Origin: Ilex aquifolium
Taxonomy: Eukaryota > Streptophyta > Magnoliopsida > Aquifoliales > Aquifoliaceae
Reading direction: 5' to 3'
DNA length: 64,000 nt
NCBI GenBank assembly: GCA_951799425.1
Contig: OX637402.1
Location: 6,228,001 to 6,292,000 of the forward strand
A model generated the notes under the pieces. It was given only the letters and a program-made list of their open reading frames with translations. It was not told the origin of the DNA and did not search any database. Shown here one piece after another: positions 44,799 through 55,884 of the stretch. Every line of letters starts with the position of its first letter. Position 1 is the first letter of the stretch. A program made the translations under genes and the position numbers.

Positions 44799-46546
44799 TG
44801 CTTGGTTTATTCCATCTTTCCTAATATTCGAACGTCAACCCTCAATGTGTATATGGCTTATGTGTGTGGGTGAGTGTTACTCTCACTCGAGTTCGATGCT
44901 AGAAATGGGAAAACGGGTGTTTGAATGAAATATGTGTATGTATGTGTGAACAAAAGTGCTCTCCAAGCACAGAGAGACTTTCGAGTGTCGTGTTTTACTT
45001 GAAATTTTTATTTCAAGGTCGCCTCCTCAGGGAAAGAAGGTGAATTATTTTGAAGGTGATTTTGGTGAAAAAGGAAAAGTGTAAAAATCTTTGATGTTTG
45101 AGTTTTGGTGAATTGTGTTCTTGATGAAAATGAAATGGGAACAAGTGTTGGCTAATCCAAAGAGGTCATTCTAATGGGAATGCCAAATCAACTCAATACG
45201 TTATTCCAATGGTGTCTAGACGTTCGATTGATTCGTAGGAAGCGCGGGACTAAAATGGAGGTGAGGATTCAAGCATACCCTGTGAGAAGTCTACGGTGTA
45301 TCAAGAACTCACAACCACATCCACCCTCAACCTAGTCAAACCAAACCGTTGTACACAACGAAGAGGAATGAAAAAGAGTTGATTTATCATACCCAAGAGG
45401 AATTCTCCCTTGGATTAGCCAACTTAAAGCTTAGCTTCTCATATTTAATGCAAGAACATAAATGAAGTGAAGAGACATTGTGAAGAAATGAAGATTGGAA
45501 CATAAATTAATGCAAGAAAAGTTAAACTATGAAGTAGTGCCTTGAATACCCATATTACAAGCTTGAAATGAAGAGAACTCAATACAACATTGGTAGAATC
45601 TAAATGGTGTATTTAAACTTGCAATGTACTTGAAATAAATGACATTAAAGACAATAAATGAAGCTTACAAGAGTATTCAAGAAGATTACAAGTGAAAATG
45701 GGTAAAGGAATGCAAAAATCTAAGCTTTCTCTCTCTAAAACTATGTCTTCTTCCTAGAGCTTCTCTCTCTATATCTCTACAATGCTGAATAATGTCAAAA
45801 GATTCTTCCATTTTCGTCCATGGAGCTCCCTCTAGGTGTGTGACAGGCTTCCCATCCATAGGAGGCTGACTTGATGTCTTGGGTAGGCTAGGACAAGCCT
45901 AGCCTGCAACTCCCTTGGCTTGGCTCTTTTCTCTCCTCCTCATTAATGCAGTGGCTTCCAAAGTCCAACTTGAAGTTAAGGGAGGCTTGTATATGTGTAA
46001 GAGATGTCAAGGGACAAGTGGGAGAAGCATAGGTGGGACACCCAAATGGCAGAGCATGAGTTGCAAGCTATATGGGCATTCTGGGCAAAACCTTCGAGAA
46101 GGTCGATGCAAATCTTCCGGAAGGTTTGTGTAGGAATAGTTAAAACAGCAGTCCAGTGAGCAAAACCTTCCGAAAGGTCGGTGCAAACCTTCCGAAAGGT
46201 TCATTCCAGTAGACAAAACCTTCCGGAAGGTTTTGGCAGTAAATAGACATACCAAGTGTAAATCTTCTGGAAGGTTTGTAGCCAAACCTTCTGGAAGGTT
46301 TTCATCCAAATTGTATTTTTCTTGGTTTCTTCACCCTCCAATCCTTCCTTTAAGCTATCCCCACATCTTCATTGACTTTAAACATTACGATGGGAGCTTA
46401 CTGAAGACATTTACAACTTTTCACCTACATTCACACAAAACTTCATTAAAGAGAAGATTAAACGCAATTCTCCCCAAAATTCACAATAAAAGCAAGTACA
46501 AAGGGGCATAAAAACATACAATATATGCAATATTTTGTGCTAATCA
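44799..46546 (-). repeat. E 3' LTR, 1748 bases
   Basis: TGCTTGGTTTATTCC to TTTTGTGCTAATCA, next to a polypurine tract. It is the same general family as the E2 and A LTRs but has a CCTTCCGGAAGG palindrome array. Confidence 0.9.
46088..46305. repeat. CCTTCCGGAAGG palindrome array in E LTR
   Basis: Seven units of AAACCTTCCGGAAGGTTT or variants (TTCGAGAA, TTCCGAAA, TTCTGGAA). The scaffold between units (GTCGATGNAAA, TTCCAGT) is shared with the A array, although the palindrome core differs symmetrically on both sides. Confidence 0.9.
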
Positions 46547-46972
46547 CACCCCCTAACTTGATTTTTGCTAGTCCCTAGCAAACATTCACTTTAAACGACA
46601 AGATATATAAACAACAGCAACATCCATCCACAAAAGTAAATATCCAAACACTAAAAATGAAAAAATCATATTGCAATTAAAAATAGATTTGGGCAATGAT
46701 AAAATGTAACAACTGTGGTATTTTCATTGATCATTCTCAAAATTTCATTACAAATGGGTTCGAGTTTCAAACAAAACAGCCCAAAACCTAAAGACACTTC
46801 TACGGGCCGACAAAAGTAACCCTACTGTAAATCCTCAAATCAAAAGAAACAAAATACATAAACTATCCTAATCATCATCCTCATCAAAGGTATCCTCCTC
46901 CTCGGTATCATCCTCGGACTCAGTCCCCTCATCCTCGTCGTCGTCGTCATCCACCTCCACAGTAGTAGAAGG
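46547..46972 (-). other. E polypurine tract and env-like C-terminal tail
   Basis: On the element strand AAGTTAGGGGGTG abuts the LTR. At 46865-46965 lie Asp/Glu codon runs like the acidic tails of the E1 and A env-like proteins. Sequence homology ends abruptly at about 46972. Confidence 0.6.
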
Positions 46973-47026
46973 TATGTGGGGACGGGATGACCAAAATAGA
47001 TTGGTTAGACAACCCTTAGGCCCCAA
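46973..47026 (+). pseudogene. Inverted head of B gag
   Basis: Plus-strand reading gives MWGRDDQNRLVRQPLGPN, the conserved Athila gag start, in the opposite direction to the rest of B gag at 42306-44798. It ends at CCCAA, the inverted partner of E's target duplication. It is explained by an inversion after E inserted. Confidence 0.8.
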
Positions 47027-47372
47027 TGATTAGCACCAAACATTGCATATATTGTATGTTGTCATGCCCTGTTATACTTGCTTTTGTTGTGAATTTGGGG
47101 AGAAATGTGTTTAATCTTCTCTTTAATGAAGTTTTGTGTGAATGTAGGTGAAATGTTGTAAATGGCTTGAGTAAGCTCGCATCGTAATGTTTAAAGTCAA
47201 TGAAGAGGAGGGGATAGCTTAAAGGAAGGATTGGAGGGTAAAGAAACCAAGAAAAATGCAATTTGGATGAAAACCTTCCGAAAGGTTTGGCTATAAACCT
47301 TTCGGAAGGTATACACTTGGTCTGCCTTTTCACTGCCAAAACCTTCCGGAATGTTTTGTCTACTAGAATGTG
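47027..47372 (+). repeat. Inverted LTR piece of E, cut by D
   Basis: It begins TGATTAGCACCAAACATTGC and matches the reverse complement of 46200-46546 closely. It contains CCTTCCGGAAGG-type units at 47277-47350. D is inserted at 47373, inside the palindrome array. Confidence 0.85.
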
Positions 47373-48881
47373 ACTTGATCCGAAATGTGTACACCCAAGT
47401 GCAGGCGGTCAAGCTGTAGTAATAATCCGATTTGAGTCCGGAGTCGAATCCACAGGGAACTTTTCTTGGTGTTTTGGGGTAAGCAGTGGTGGAGACCTAT
47501 TGATTGTAACCCTTGAGATTTGAAGTTTTGTGAGGTGTGAGATTTCCTGGACAGAATATAAGATTCTTTCCAAGAGAATTTTCTAAACAAAATATGAGAT
47601 AAGTTCTAATGTAAAAGAGTCTCTTTAGTTCAAGGATCTGGACATGTAGTTAATTATCTAGTTTATTACACTTGTGCTTGATAACTCAATTAACCCTCGT
47701 GTCAACATCAGGTTAATCGGAAGATAAAGGTGGATTAAGAGAATTAATAACATGATTCCGATGTCTTTCTAGAAGTTTACAGGAATTGTCTGTGCCGAGA
47801 CTTAACCCGTCTACAAACAAGCAAGTGTTTCTACAAGACATCCAATCATGACATTAATGTTCTATTTCCATTCTTTAATTGAAGCACAATAATGGTGAAG
47901 ATTGAAGGGTAGTCATGAAGATCTAGCCGGGGTACTTGCCTTGAACCAATGAGTTTTTCTATACAAGAGTTATCTATGTTATAGAAAGAACTCCTGGTTA
48001 TACAAATTATCTTAGCTTTGCTAGATGCAATCAATCATTCAATAAGCATGGGGAATCTAAAGCATTAAGCATAATCAAAATTGCACAAATTTAACGTCCG
48101 GATAATTTATTCATGCCCTTCTCCTCTTACTAAAGAGTGAATGAGAAACTACTCACTCTTCATGGCTTTGATAAAAGCTAGAAAAGTGAGTGATGATCAT
48201 TCCTCCAAGTAGAGGGATCTCAAAGCAAAACACACTAAACAAGGAGCCGATCTTCGACCAAGAATGAGTGAATCACGTTCCACCCTTCACGGTTTTGGCG
48301 AAACTCTAGAAAAGTGGAAGAGTTTCACTCCTCTAAGGGAAGAAAGAAGCTCAAGCAATGGAAGTGAATGATGCACAAATTAAAAGTAGAAGAAAGATAG
48401 TCACTTTTAGAGGGTGATCCACAACCAAAGGTAAGCTATCTCCTTCTATGCATGTAAGTGAAAACATAAGCATAAAACTACTTTTATAACAAGCTAAGAG
48501 ATGTTGGACTAAAGCCAAACTAATCTCTAGAACAACAACTTCATACAAGGAAATGTAAGCTAATTCTACAATATGAGTGGGAGTCTGAGCCTCCATCAAC
48601 CTCTTTACTGGGTCCCCCCAAGCTCTCCAACAATGGGAGTATTTATAGGCAAGGGGGAGGAAACAAGAGGGGGTGAAGGAATAGTGTATGCCGCCCAAGT
48701 CCAAGTGAAAAGCCAACTACTCTGTAGCCAGTCTGTGGAGATCGTTCGAAAGTGAGTTGATGAGTCAAGGGGAATGTTCTCTCTGTTTTTGCTTTATGGT
48801 CGTTCGAACGTTGTATGGCGTTCGAACGTTTCTTCTGTCTTTGATGTATAGGCGTTCGAACGCCAGATGTGCTTTGACATT
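47373..48881 (-). repeat. D 3' LTR, first part (split by C)
   Basis: It starts TGACTTGATCCG, the same start as the C LTRs. A CTATAAATA box (element strand) is at 48640-48648. TTCGAA palindromes are at 48743-48865. C is inserted after 48881, and the LTR resumes at 60468. Total LTR length is about 1811 bases without C. Confidence 0.87.
48743..48865. repeat. CGTTCGAACG palindrome array in D LTR, left part
   Basis: Four TTCGAA sites, three with the full CGTTCGAACG form. Two more lie beyond C at 60553-60583. Confidence 0.88.
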
Positions 48882-50435
48882 TGACTTGATCCGAAATGTG
48901 TACACCCAAGTGCAGGCGGTCAAGCTGTAGTAATAATTCGGTTTGAGTCCGGAGTCGAATCCACAGGGAGCTGTTGTTAGTGTTTCACAGTAAGCAGTGG
49001 TGGAGACCAGTTGGTTGTATCCATTGAGATTTGAAATTGTGGTGTTCAGGATTCTTTCTGGACAGAATATAAGATTCTTTCCAGGAGAGTTTTCTAAACA
49101 AAATGTGAGCTAAGCTTTAATATAAAAGAGTCACTCTTTAGTTCAAGGCTTTGGACATGTAGTTAATTATCCGGTTTATTATAATTTTGTTGATAACTCA
49201 ATTAACCCCCGTGTCAACGGCAGGTTAATCGGAAGATAAAGGTGGATTGTGAGAATTAAGAACATGATTCCGATGTTTTCCTAGAAGTTTACAAGAATTG
49301 CTTGTGCAGAGACTTAACCCGTCTACAAACAAGCAAGTGTTTGTACAAGACCTCCAATCATGACATTAATGCTCCTAATTCATTCTTTAATTGAAGCACA
49401 ATAATGGTGAAAATTGAAGGGTAGTCATGAAGATCTAGCCGGAGTACTTGCCTTGAGTCGATGAGTCTTTCTATGCAAGAGTTATCTATGTTATAGAAAG
49501 AACTCCTGATTATACAAAGTACCCTAGCCTTACTAAATGCAATCAATCATTCAATAAGCAAGGGGAATATAAAGCATTAAGCATAATCGAAAATGCACAA
49601 ATATAAATTCCGGATAATTTCTACATGTCCATCACCTCTCACTGAAGAGTGAATGAGAAACTACTCATTCTTCATGGCTTTGGTAAAGCTAGAAAAGTGA
49701 GTGATGATCATTCCTCCAAGTAGAGAAGTTACAAGATAAGGTACAATAAGCAAGAAGCCGATCTTCGACAAAGAATGAGTGAATCACGTTCCACCCTTCA
49801 CGGCTTTGGCGAAGTGCTAGAAAAGTGGAAGAGTTTCACTCCTCTAAGGGAAGAAAGAAGCTCAAGCCTTGGAAGTGAATGAAACACATATTAAAAATAG
49901 AAGAAAAGTAGTCACTTTTGGAGGGTGATCCACAACCAAAAGTAATCTATCTTTCTTCTAGACATGAAATTAAAAATTACAATAAAAGAAGGCAATACTT
50001 AAATTAGAAGAAAGCAACAATACAAGAAAGCAATTACTTTTGGAGGGTTTTCCACAACCAAAAAGATCTCCCTCTTACAAGCCCCAAGGGGTGGTATTTA
50101 TAGGCAACCAAAAAATGCCATTTACAAGTCCCAAAAGATGATCTTTAAAAGTCCCAAAAGATGCCATTTAGAGCCCCAAGAAGATGCCCTTTAATTACAC
50201 GGTGATCCCCTTTTGTTTTGCTTTAACAATTGGCTGCCCAGTAATTTGTAACTTTGACACAATTGGCTCCCCAGTAATTTTGACGCACAAAACCCTGAAA
50301 AGAACAACAATTAATGCATTCTTCCTAATTCACACACTAACCCTAATTTGACTTACTTTGACTAGTTTGACTTTATTTTACTAACACAATTGACCTATTA
50401 AATTAATTAAATTATGCATTAATTAGGGTTAATCA
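48882..50435 (-). repeat. C 3' LTR, 1554 bases
   Basis: TGACTTGATCCG to GGGTTAATCA. A CTATAAATA box (element strand) is at 50095-50103. No CCGG or TCGA palindrome array is present. Its U3 has repeats of AATTGGCTNCCCAGTAATTT and AAGTCCCAAAAGATG. Confidence 0.92.
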
Positions 50436-50452
50436 CACCCCCAACCTAAACA
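50436..50452 (-). promoter_or_regulatory. C polypurine tract
   Basis: On the element strand GTTTAGGTTGGGGGTG abuts the LTR. The TTTAGG form differs from the CAAG form of E1 and A. Confidence 0.85.
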
Positions 50453-51940
50453 TTATTAGTTCCTAGTAATAAATAACAACAGAACAAAATAAAATCATTT
50501 TCGTGGATAAAATGATTGCATTTAACATATGCAACAAGCCGTTAAACCCCTAGGTGATCCCTAGTGGACGAGTTTTGTCTCGTGAAGGTTTCCAGTGAAG
50601 CTACCTACAAACTCCAATTAAAAAGATGTGTATATGAGTTAGCACCATGATCATTGAGACACCCCATCCTTTAGTTAAATTTTTTTTTTAAAAGAAAAAT
50701 AGAACACTTCTCTGTCATTGGTACGTACTATATGCAAAAATAAACACTTGTTATATTGGTATTTGAAATTCCCTATATTGTAAGAATGATCATTCTAGCA
50801 ACAAGAATTGTTATATAACAAACACTCCATTTTACCACCTTCCATGGATAGCTTCGATTTCACAAACCTCTCGTAGAATGCTCTCAGCAAAAGTTCGCTC
50901 CGATTATAGTGACTTGTCTCTCACGGGGCATGTGATCAGAGGGTGGCCAATCGAAAAATCACATGCACAATTAGGAAGGGAGTGAAGTTTAAGGAAACAA
51001 ACTAATCATGTTTGGCATAATCTCATGAAAGAATATTGATGCAATTTAAAGAAATACTATTTACCATACCCCACTTTTGGTTGACGACACATGCATGCAA
51101 CAGACTTGAGATCAATTAGGGCTTTTTATAGGTTGTAATGTGGCCAGAGGTCAGTGGCTAACGAAATGACGTCAATGATATTCAAAAGTTGTCCTTTCAT
51201 TCTGTAATTTAACACACTTCTTTCTAGTTTTTTGACATTTTGCCCAGAAATGATATTTCTTTCTTTCATTTTTCTCATTTTTCACTTTCTTGGCAATTTT
51301 CTGCCTTTCTGTTTCTTTTCTGTTTCAATTGTTCCCATCGATTTTTCTTGTCATTTAATAGTAGCCTCTATAGCCTTTTCCATTTTTCTTGCATTTCTGT
51401 ATCATATTGATTTATAAGAGGGTGCAAGAAAATTAGATAACAAATTTATGTCAAGTATATTCTCTTGTTGCTTGGTAATCATATGGGCTATTTGGAAAAA
51501 GACCGTTCATTGATGGCTCAATCACGGTTAACTAGGAATATAATTTTGTAAAAAAAAAGATTAAGGCTCAAAATTAAGTCAAAGATGGCCTAAGATCCTT
51601 TCTCAAGTATGTGCACATGTATGTGTCGTATGAACAGATCTCTTGGGGGATATGTCAACAGATTGTCTTAGTTGCATCAATCAAAGCAAATTTAATGAGA
51701 TTATTCAAAAATAGAGAGTGAAAGACCTCACTTGAGTAAATGTTAATTGTCTCTCAAAAGTATAGCAAGACTCAAAACTTACCATGGTATTCTTTGTCAT
51801 CTCCACTGGTAATGTCAGGTTTTTCGTGGAATGTCGATTATATACCGATTCCATTTTCGAGTCTGGTCATTATGTACCTTAAGAATAACAAATATCAATG
51901 TACATTTGACATTTAAGCATAGAGAAAATACCATTGAACT
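50453..51940 (-). other. Conserved noncoding block of C
   Basis: Closely similar to D 60785-62230 and more distantly to E1, A and H. It has the 'cctaggtgatccctag' region near 50550, a purine run on the element strand (51225-51400), 'ggctcaatcacgg' near 51517 and 'ggcctaagatcc' near 51587. No credible gene. Confidence 0.7.
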
Positions 51941-52149
51941 TGGAAAACTATGGCGTCTCAGGATAAGTCCCTACCCACACTATAAGTTGGCATTTTAGGA
52001 CATTCCTTACTCGGCCCACATCTTTATTTCAACAAGAAGACTTTGTACATCTAAAAAAATATTTACACTTTTTACAAAAAATGTTCGGACCATTAACCTT
52101 CACCCCCAAAACACATTTTTTCACATCTTTGTCATTTATTAGTCAAAAT

Positions 52150-52488
52150 CTAATCAGAGTCTCCCTCTGTGTCTGTGTAGTTCGAACAACCAGTGATTCT
52201 CCCAATTTCCTCTCTCACAAACCGGTTAAGCAAAGTACCGGAATAGCATGGCGTATCAGGGTAATCCTTACTCAGCCCATTCACTATCCAGTCTAATCGA
52301 TCGAGTGCGCGACCGGAAATTGGTTCAGAACACTGGTTATATCTTTTCTCGTGAAAGACTCTGCCACACTGTTTACAGGCACCCAGCCTTTTGGCACGAC
52401 GGCGTTTGGCAAAGGTGCTTCTGCCACAGAGGGGTTTCGCTTGTTTTTCTTTGATTTCGGCCTTCCTTACCAATCTTTCTTTTCTCAT
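52150..52488 (-). CDS. Basic cysteine-rich ORF, 112 aa, resembling vitivirus/Betaflexiviridae nucleic-acid-binding protein
   Basis: An intact ORF from an ATG at 52488; a longer frame opens at a GTG at 52503. Residues 22-36 read GRSTFAKRRRAKRLG, then C38, C41, H46 and C53 form a CX2CX4HX6C cluster. ISGRALDRLD follows at about 57-66, and the tail is acidic (TDTEGDSD). As I recall it, the p10 of grapevine virus A has the same order: GRSTFAKRRRAR, a Cys cluster, an ISGxxLDRL stretch and an acidic end. Carlavirus cysteine-rich proteins share the Arg-rich plus Cys design. Those viral proteins bind nucleic acid and suppress RNA silencing. Here it sits in sense with C between integrase and the 3' LTR, where relatives have the env-like gene. 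The ORF looks whole. The homology needs a profile search. Confidence 0.65.
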   Translation of the reverse strand: MRKERLVRKAEIKEKQAKPLCGRSTFAKRRRAKRLGACKQCGRVFHEKRYNQCSEPISGRALDRLDWIVNGLSKDYPDTPCYSGTLLNRFVREEIGRITGCSNYTDTEGDSD

Positions 52489-52503
52489 GATCACAGTATG
52501 CAC

Positions 52504-52740
52504 ATCAGATGGAAAAGTGCGTAGAACTCATAGACTAAACCAAAAAAGTTTAACATCCATGATTTCTAAGCTTTAAGACTCACTATCTGGTTCTTTAACG
52601 TCTGCCAGTCACAAAGATGATTGAAGTTGACTCACAGACATAATCATCAATTTATATAAGGCAATGTACATAATATGATCAGAACAACAACAAAAATTTT
52701 AAAAATTTACGAGCACATGGTGGCAATATGAACCGTAGTT
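52504..52740 (-). other. Untranslated interval of C before the cysteine-rich ORF
   Basis: AT-rich, no credible gene. A TTATATAAATTG stretch (element strand, near 52653) could be a TATA box about 165 bases upstream of the ORF. No CCGG or TCGA palindromes. Confidence 0.4.
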
Positions 52741-52755
52741 CTCACCCCCCAACCT
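52741..52755 (-). promoter_or_regulatory. Second, internal polypurine tract of C
   Basis: On the element strand TTTAGGTTGGGGGGTGAG, a near copy of C's LTR-adjacent tract including its TTTAGG start. The plus-strand flank 'gaacattgtccccaatg' matches E1 and A in form. Confidence 0.6.
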
Positions 52756-52939
52756 AAACAGAACATTGTCCCCAATGTTTCGAATTTACCAGTTCACGGA
52801 TCTTGGAGATTAGGTTGAATGGTGGAGATCTGTTCATCTGCAGAAACCTACAAAGAAAATACCCAAATACAAACATATAAAGAAAATCAGTACACAAAGG
52901 ACTGGGTCTTCGGGGTATATGGTCATGGGTTTGCAGGGG

Positions 52940-53145
52940 GTGGGTTCTTTTTACAGAGAACAGAGAACAACGAAGAAGAAGAAAGGAAGAGGATAGGGGA
53001 GGGGAACCAACAGCGGTGGATTGGAAAAAAGAAAAAGAAAAAAGGGTTGTATTTCCAGAAGACGGAGAACGAGGAAGAAGAAGAAGAAAAGAGAAAAAGA
53101 AGAAGGAAAGGGGGACCAACAGCGGTGAATGAGAGGGAGACAAAA
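52940..53145. repeat. Purine-rich tandem duplication of about 100 bases in C
   Basis: Two adjacent imperfect copies each contain a 'cagagaac' or 'cggagaac' start, a GAAGAAGAAG run and a 'gaccaacagcggtg' or 'aaccaacagcggtg' end (near 53005 and 53113). It lies just past the integrase C-terminus. ORFs in either direction here follow from the biased composition. Confidence 0.75.
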
Positions 53146-53209
53146 GGTGAGGGCCCCATAAAGGCGTTCTCTCGGGTTGGGTTAGGATGTATTTTTCCTG
53201 ACCCGATCC

Positions 53210-54600
53210 ATTTGAGTGTCGGCAGGCGCGAATCTTGGAGGGATATTTTGGTTCCACCAAAAGAATGGTGTCCACATTTTTAACAAAGTCCTCCAAAAAT
53301 GGTTTCAACCGCTGACCATTAACAGTAAATATATTACCATTCGATGGATTTTCTATTTCAACTACTCCATGGCCAAACACCTTTTTGGACAATGTAAGGC
53401 CCAGTCCATCTTGACTTCAACTTACCAGGAAAGAGACGGAGTCTTGAATTGAACAATAGGACTTTTTGAGAAGGTTCAAAAGATTTCCGTACAATGTTCT
53501 TGTCATGAAAAATTTTCATTCTGGTTTTCGCAATCTTAGCATTCTCATATGTTTCATTTCTCAATTCCTCCAATTCATTTATCTAAAGTTTCCTTGCTAG
53601 TCCGGCCTTGTCCATGTCAAAATTCATTGCTTTAATGGCCCAGTATGCCCTATGTTCCAATTCCACAGGTAGGTGACATGACTTTCCATAGACTAATCGA
53701 TAATGAGACATGCCCAAAATTGTTTTGAAAGCAGTGCGATATGCCCAGAGTGCATCAGTTAGTCTTAACAACCAATCTTTGCGGTCTGGATTTACCGTTT
53801 TTTCTAAAATTAATTTGATCTTCCAATTAGCTAATTCTGCCTGTCCACTAGTCTGTGGATGATAAGGGGTTGCAATTTTGTAAAAGATCAAGTATTTTCT
53901 CATTAAATTCAAGAATGGACGATTGCAAAAATGAGCACCCCCATCACTTATGATTGATCTCGGAATTCCAAACCAGGATAAAATATTTTCTTTTAAAAAT
54001 TTGATCACTGTGCGGTGATCATTGTTTCGGCATGGAATTGCTTCAACCCATTTAGATACATAGTCTATGGCAACTAAAATGTATAGATAGCCAAAGGAAG
54101 GGGAAATGGTCTCATAAAATCGATGCCCTAACAGTCAAAAATTTCAATCACCAGAATGGGGTTTAAGGGCATCATGTTTCTTTTAGAAATGCTTCCCAAC
54201 CTTTGACATCTATCGCAAGTTAAACAAAAGGCATGGACATCTTTGAAAAGTGTGGGCCAGTAAAATCCACACTGTAGGATTTTTGCAGCGATTTTCCTTG
54301 ATGAAAAATGGCCACCGCATGCTTCAGAATGACAAAATGTTATTACCTGGCTGCTTTCATGAGCGGGGATGCAACGCCTTATGATTTGATCCTTACAGTA
54401 CTTGAATACGTAGGGATCCTCCCAAAAGAAGTTACGAACCACCCTCAAAAATTTCTTTTTGTCCATCATGGTAAAGGACGGTGGGAACATACCAGTAGCA
54501 AGGAAGTTAGCAATATCCGCGTACCATGGTGTCTTATCAATCATGAACAGTTGTTCATCGGGGAATTTCTCATTGATTGGCAGTCCATCTTCACGAAATT
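53210..54600 (-). pseudogene. C integrase, decayed
   Basis: HHCC domain (HSEACGGHF ... [11 protein letters not shown]), core motifs ([30 protein letters not shown]) and a C-terminus with TVNGQRLKPFLEDF. More diverged from E1 than A is, which marks a separate Athila lineage. A few breaks. Confidence 0.87.
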
Positions 54601-55880
54601 CATATGTTAATCTGGACAGATGATCTGCCACCACATTCTCGACACCTTTCTTATCTTTGATGACAAGATCAAACTCTTGGAGCAAGAGTATCCATCTCAA
54701 GAGTCTTGGCTTGGCGTCCTTCTTTGTGAGCAAGAATTTTAGGGCTGCATGGTCAGTGAATACAGTAACAAAAGAACCAACAAGATAAGAACGGAATTTT
54801 TCCAGAGCAAAAACTACAGCAAGCAATTCTTTTTCAGTTGTTGAATAATTCATTTGAGCATCATTCAAAGTTTTGCTTGCATAGTAAATCACATGAGGTT
54901 TCTTATCTTTTCTTTGTCCCAACACAACACCTACAACATAATCACTTGCATCACACATCAATTCAAATGGAAGAGTCCAGTCAGGGGGTTGCATTATTGG
55001 AGCAGAAATTAACATGCCTTTCATCTTGTCAAAGGCTTTCTGGCATGCTTCATTCCAATCAAAGATTACGTCCTGACTTAGAAGATGACACATGGGTTTT
55101 GCTATGATACTGAAGTCTTTTATGAATCTCCTGTAAAAACCTGCATGTCCTAGGAATGATCGGACATCCTTTACAGTCTTAGGGGCAGGCAAATTTCCAA
55201 TCAGATCTATTTTTGCCTTGTCAACTTTTATGCCCTCAGATGACACAATGTGACCAAGGACAATGTCTTGCGTTACCATGAAATGGCATTTTTCCCAATT
55301 TAGCAGTAGATTGGCTTCCTTACATCTGATTAGCACCTTTTCTAGGTTGACCAGACACAAATCAAATGAGTCACTATAAACAGAGAAGTCATCCATGAAT
55401 ACTTCCAAAAAAAATTCAACCATGTCACTGAACAAGCTTAGCATACATCTTTGGAATGTTGCAGGAGCGTTACAAAGTCCAAATGGCATCCTTTTGAATG
55501 CAAAAGTGTCAAAGGGGCATGTGAAGGTTGTTTTCTCCTGATCATCTAATGTTATTTCAATTTGATTGTATCCAGAATACCCATCTAGGAAACAGTAGAA
55601 TGCGTGGCCTCCAATTCTCTCTAGGACTTGGTCAAGAAATGGAAGAGGAAAATGATCTTTTCTAGTGACCAAATTGAGTTTTCGATAGTCAATACACATT
55701 CGCCATCCTGTGACGACTCGAGTTGGTACTAATTCATTTGCATCATTTTTTACCACTGTGACCTTAGACTTTTTGGGCACAACTTGGGTTGGACTAACCC
55801 ACTTGCTATCAGAGATGGGGAAGATTATCCTTTCATCTAACAACTTAAGCACCTCAGTTTTCATAACTTCCTTCATGTGA
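54600..55880 (-). pseudogene. C reverse transcriptase and RNase H
   Basis: [52 protein letters not shown] and RNase H motifs ([33 protein letters not shown]) are well kept in a long open stretch that runs on into the integrase zinc domain. Confidence 0.9.
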
Positions 55881-55884
55881 GGGT

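Larger units (their letters stand above)
44799..46972 (-). mobile_element. E: Athila-type element in B gag, 3' LTR and env tail
   Basis: The 3' LTR, polypurine tract and C-terminal end of an env-like gene are visible. Sequence then jumps at about 46972 to the inverted gag head of B and an inverted LTR of the same family. TTGGG precedes the LTR at 44794-44798. Its reverse complement CCCAA precedes the inverted LTR at 47022-47026. Confidence 0.8.

Noticed and set aside
52150-52488. Reading the cysteine-rich ORF as a displaced gag zinc knuckle
   Set aside because: The Cys/His spacing is CX2CX4HX6C, where the gag knuckle has CX2CX4HX4C. C has its own gag knuckle region near 57710, and the Arg-rich and ISGxxLDRL parts fit a viral binding protein better.
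52819-53283. Glu/Arg/Lys-rich plus-strand ORF of 154 codons in C, and its Ser/Phe-rich antisense partner
   Set aside because: Both come from the GAAGAAG tandem duplication and the integrase end. There is no domain and no support from relatives.
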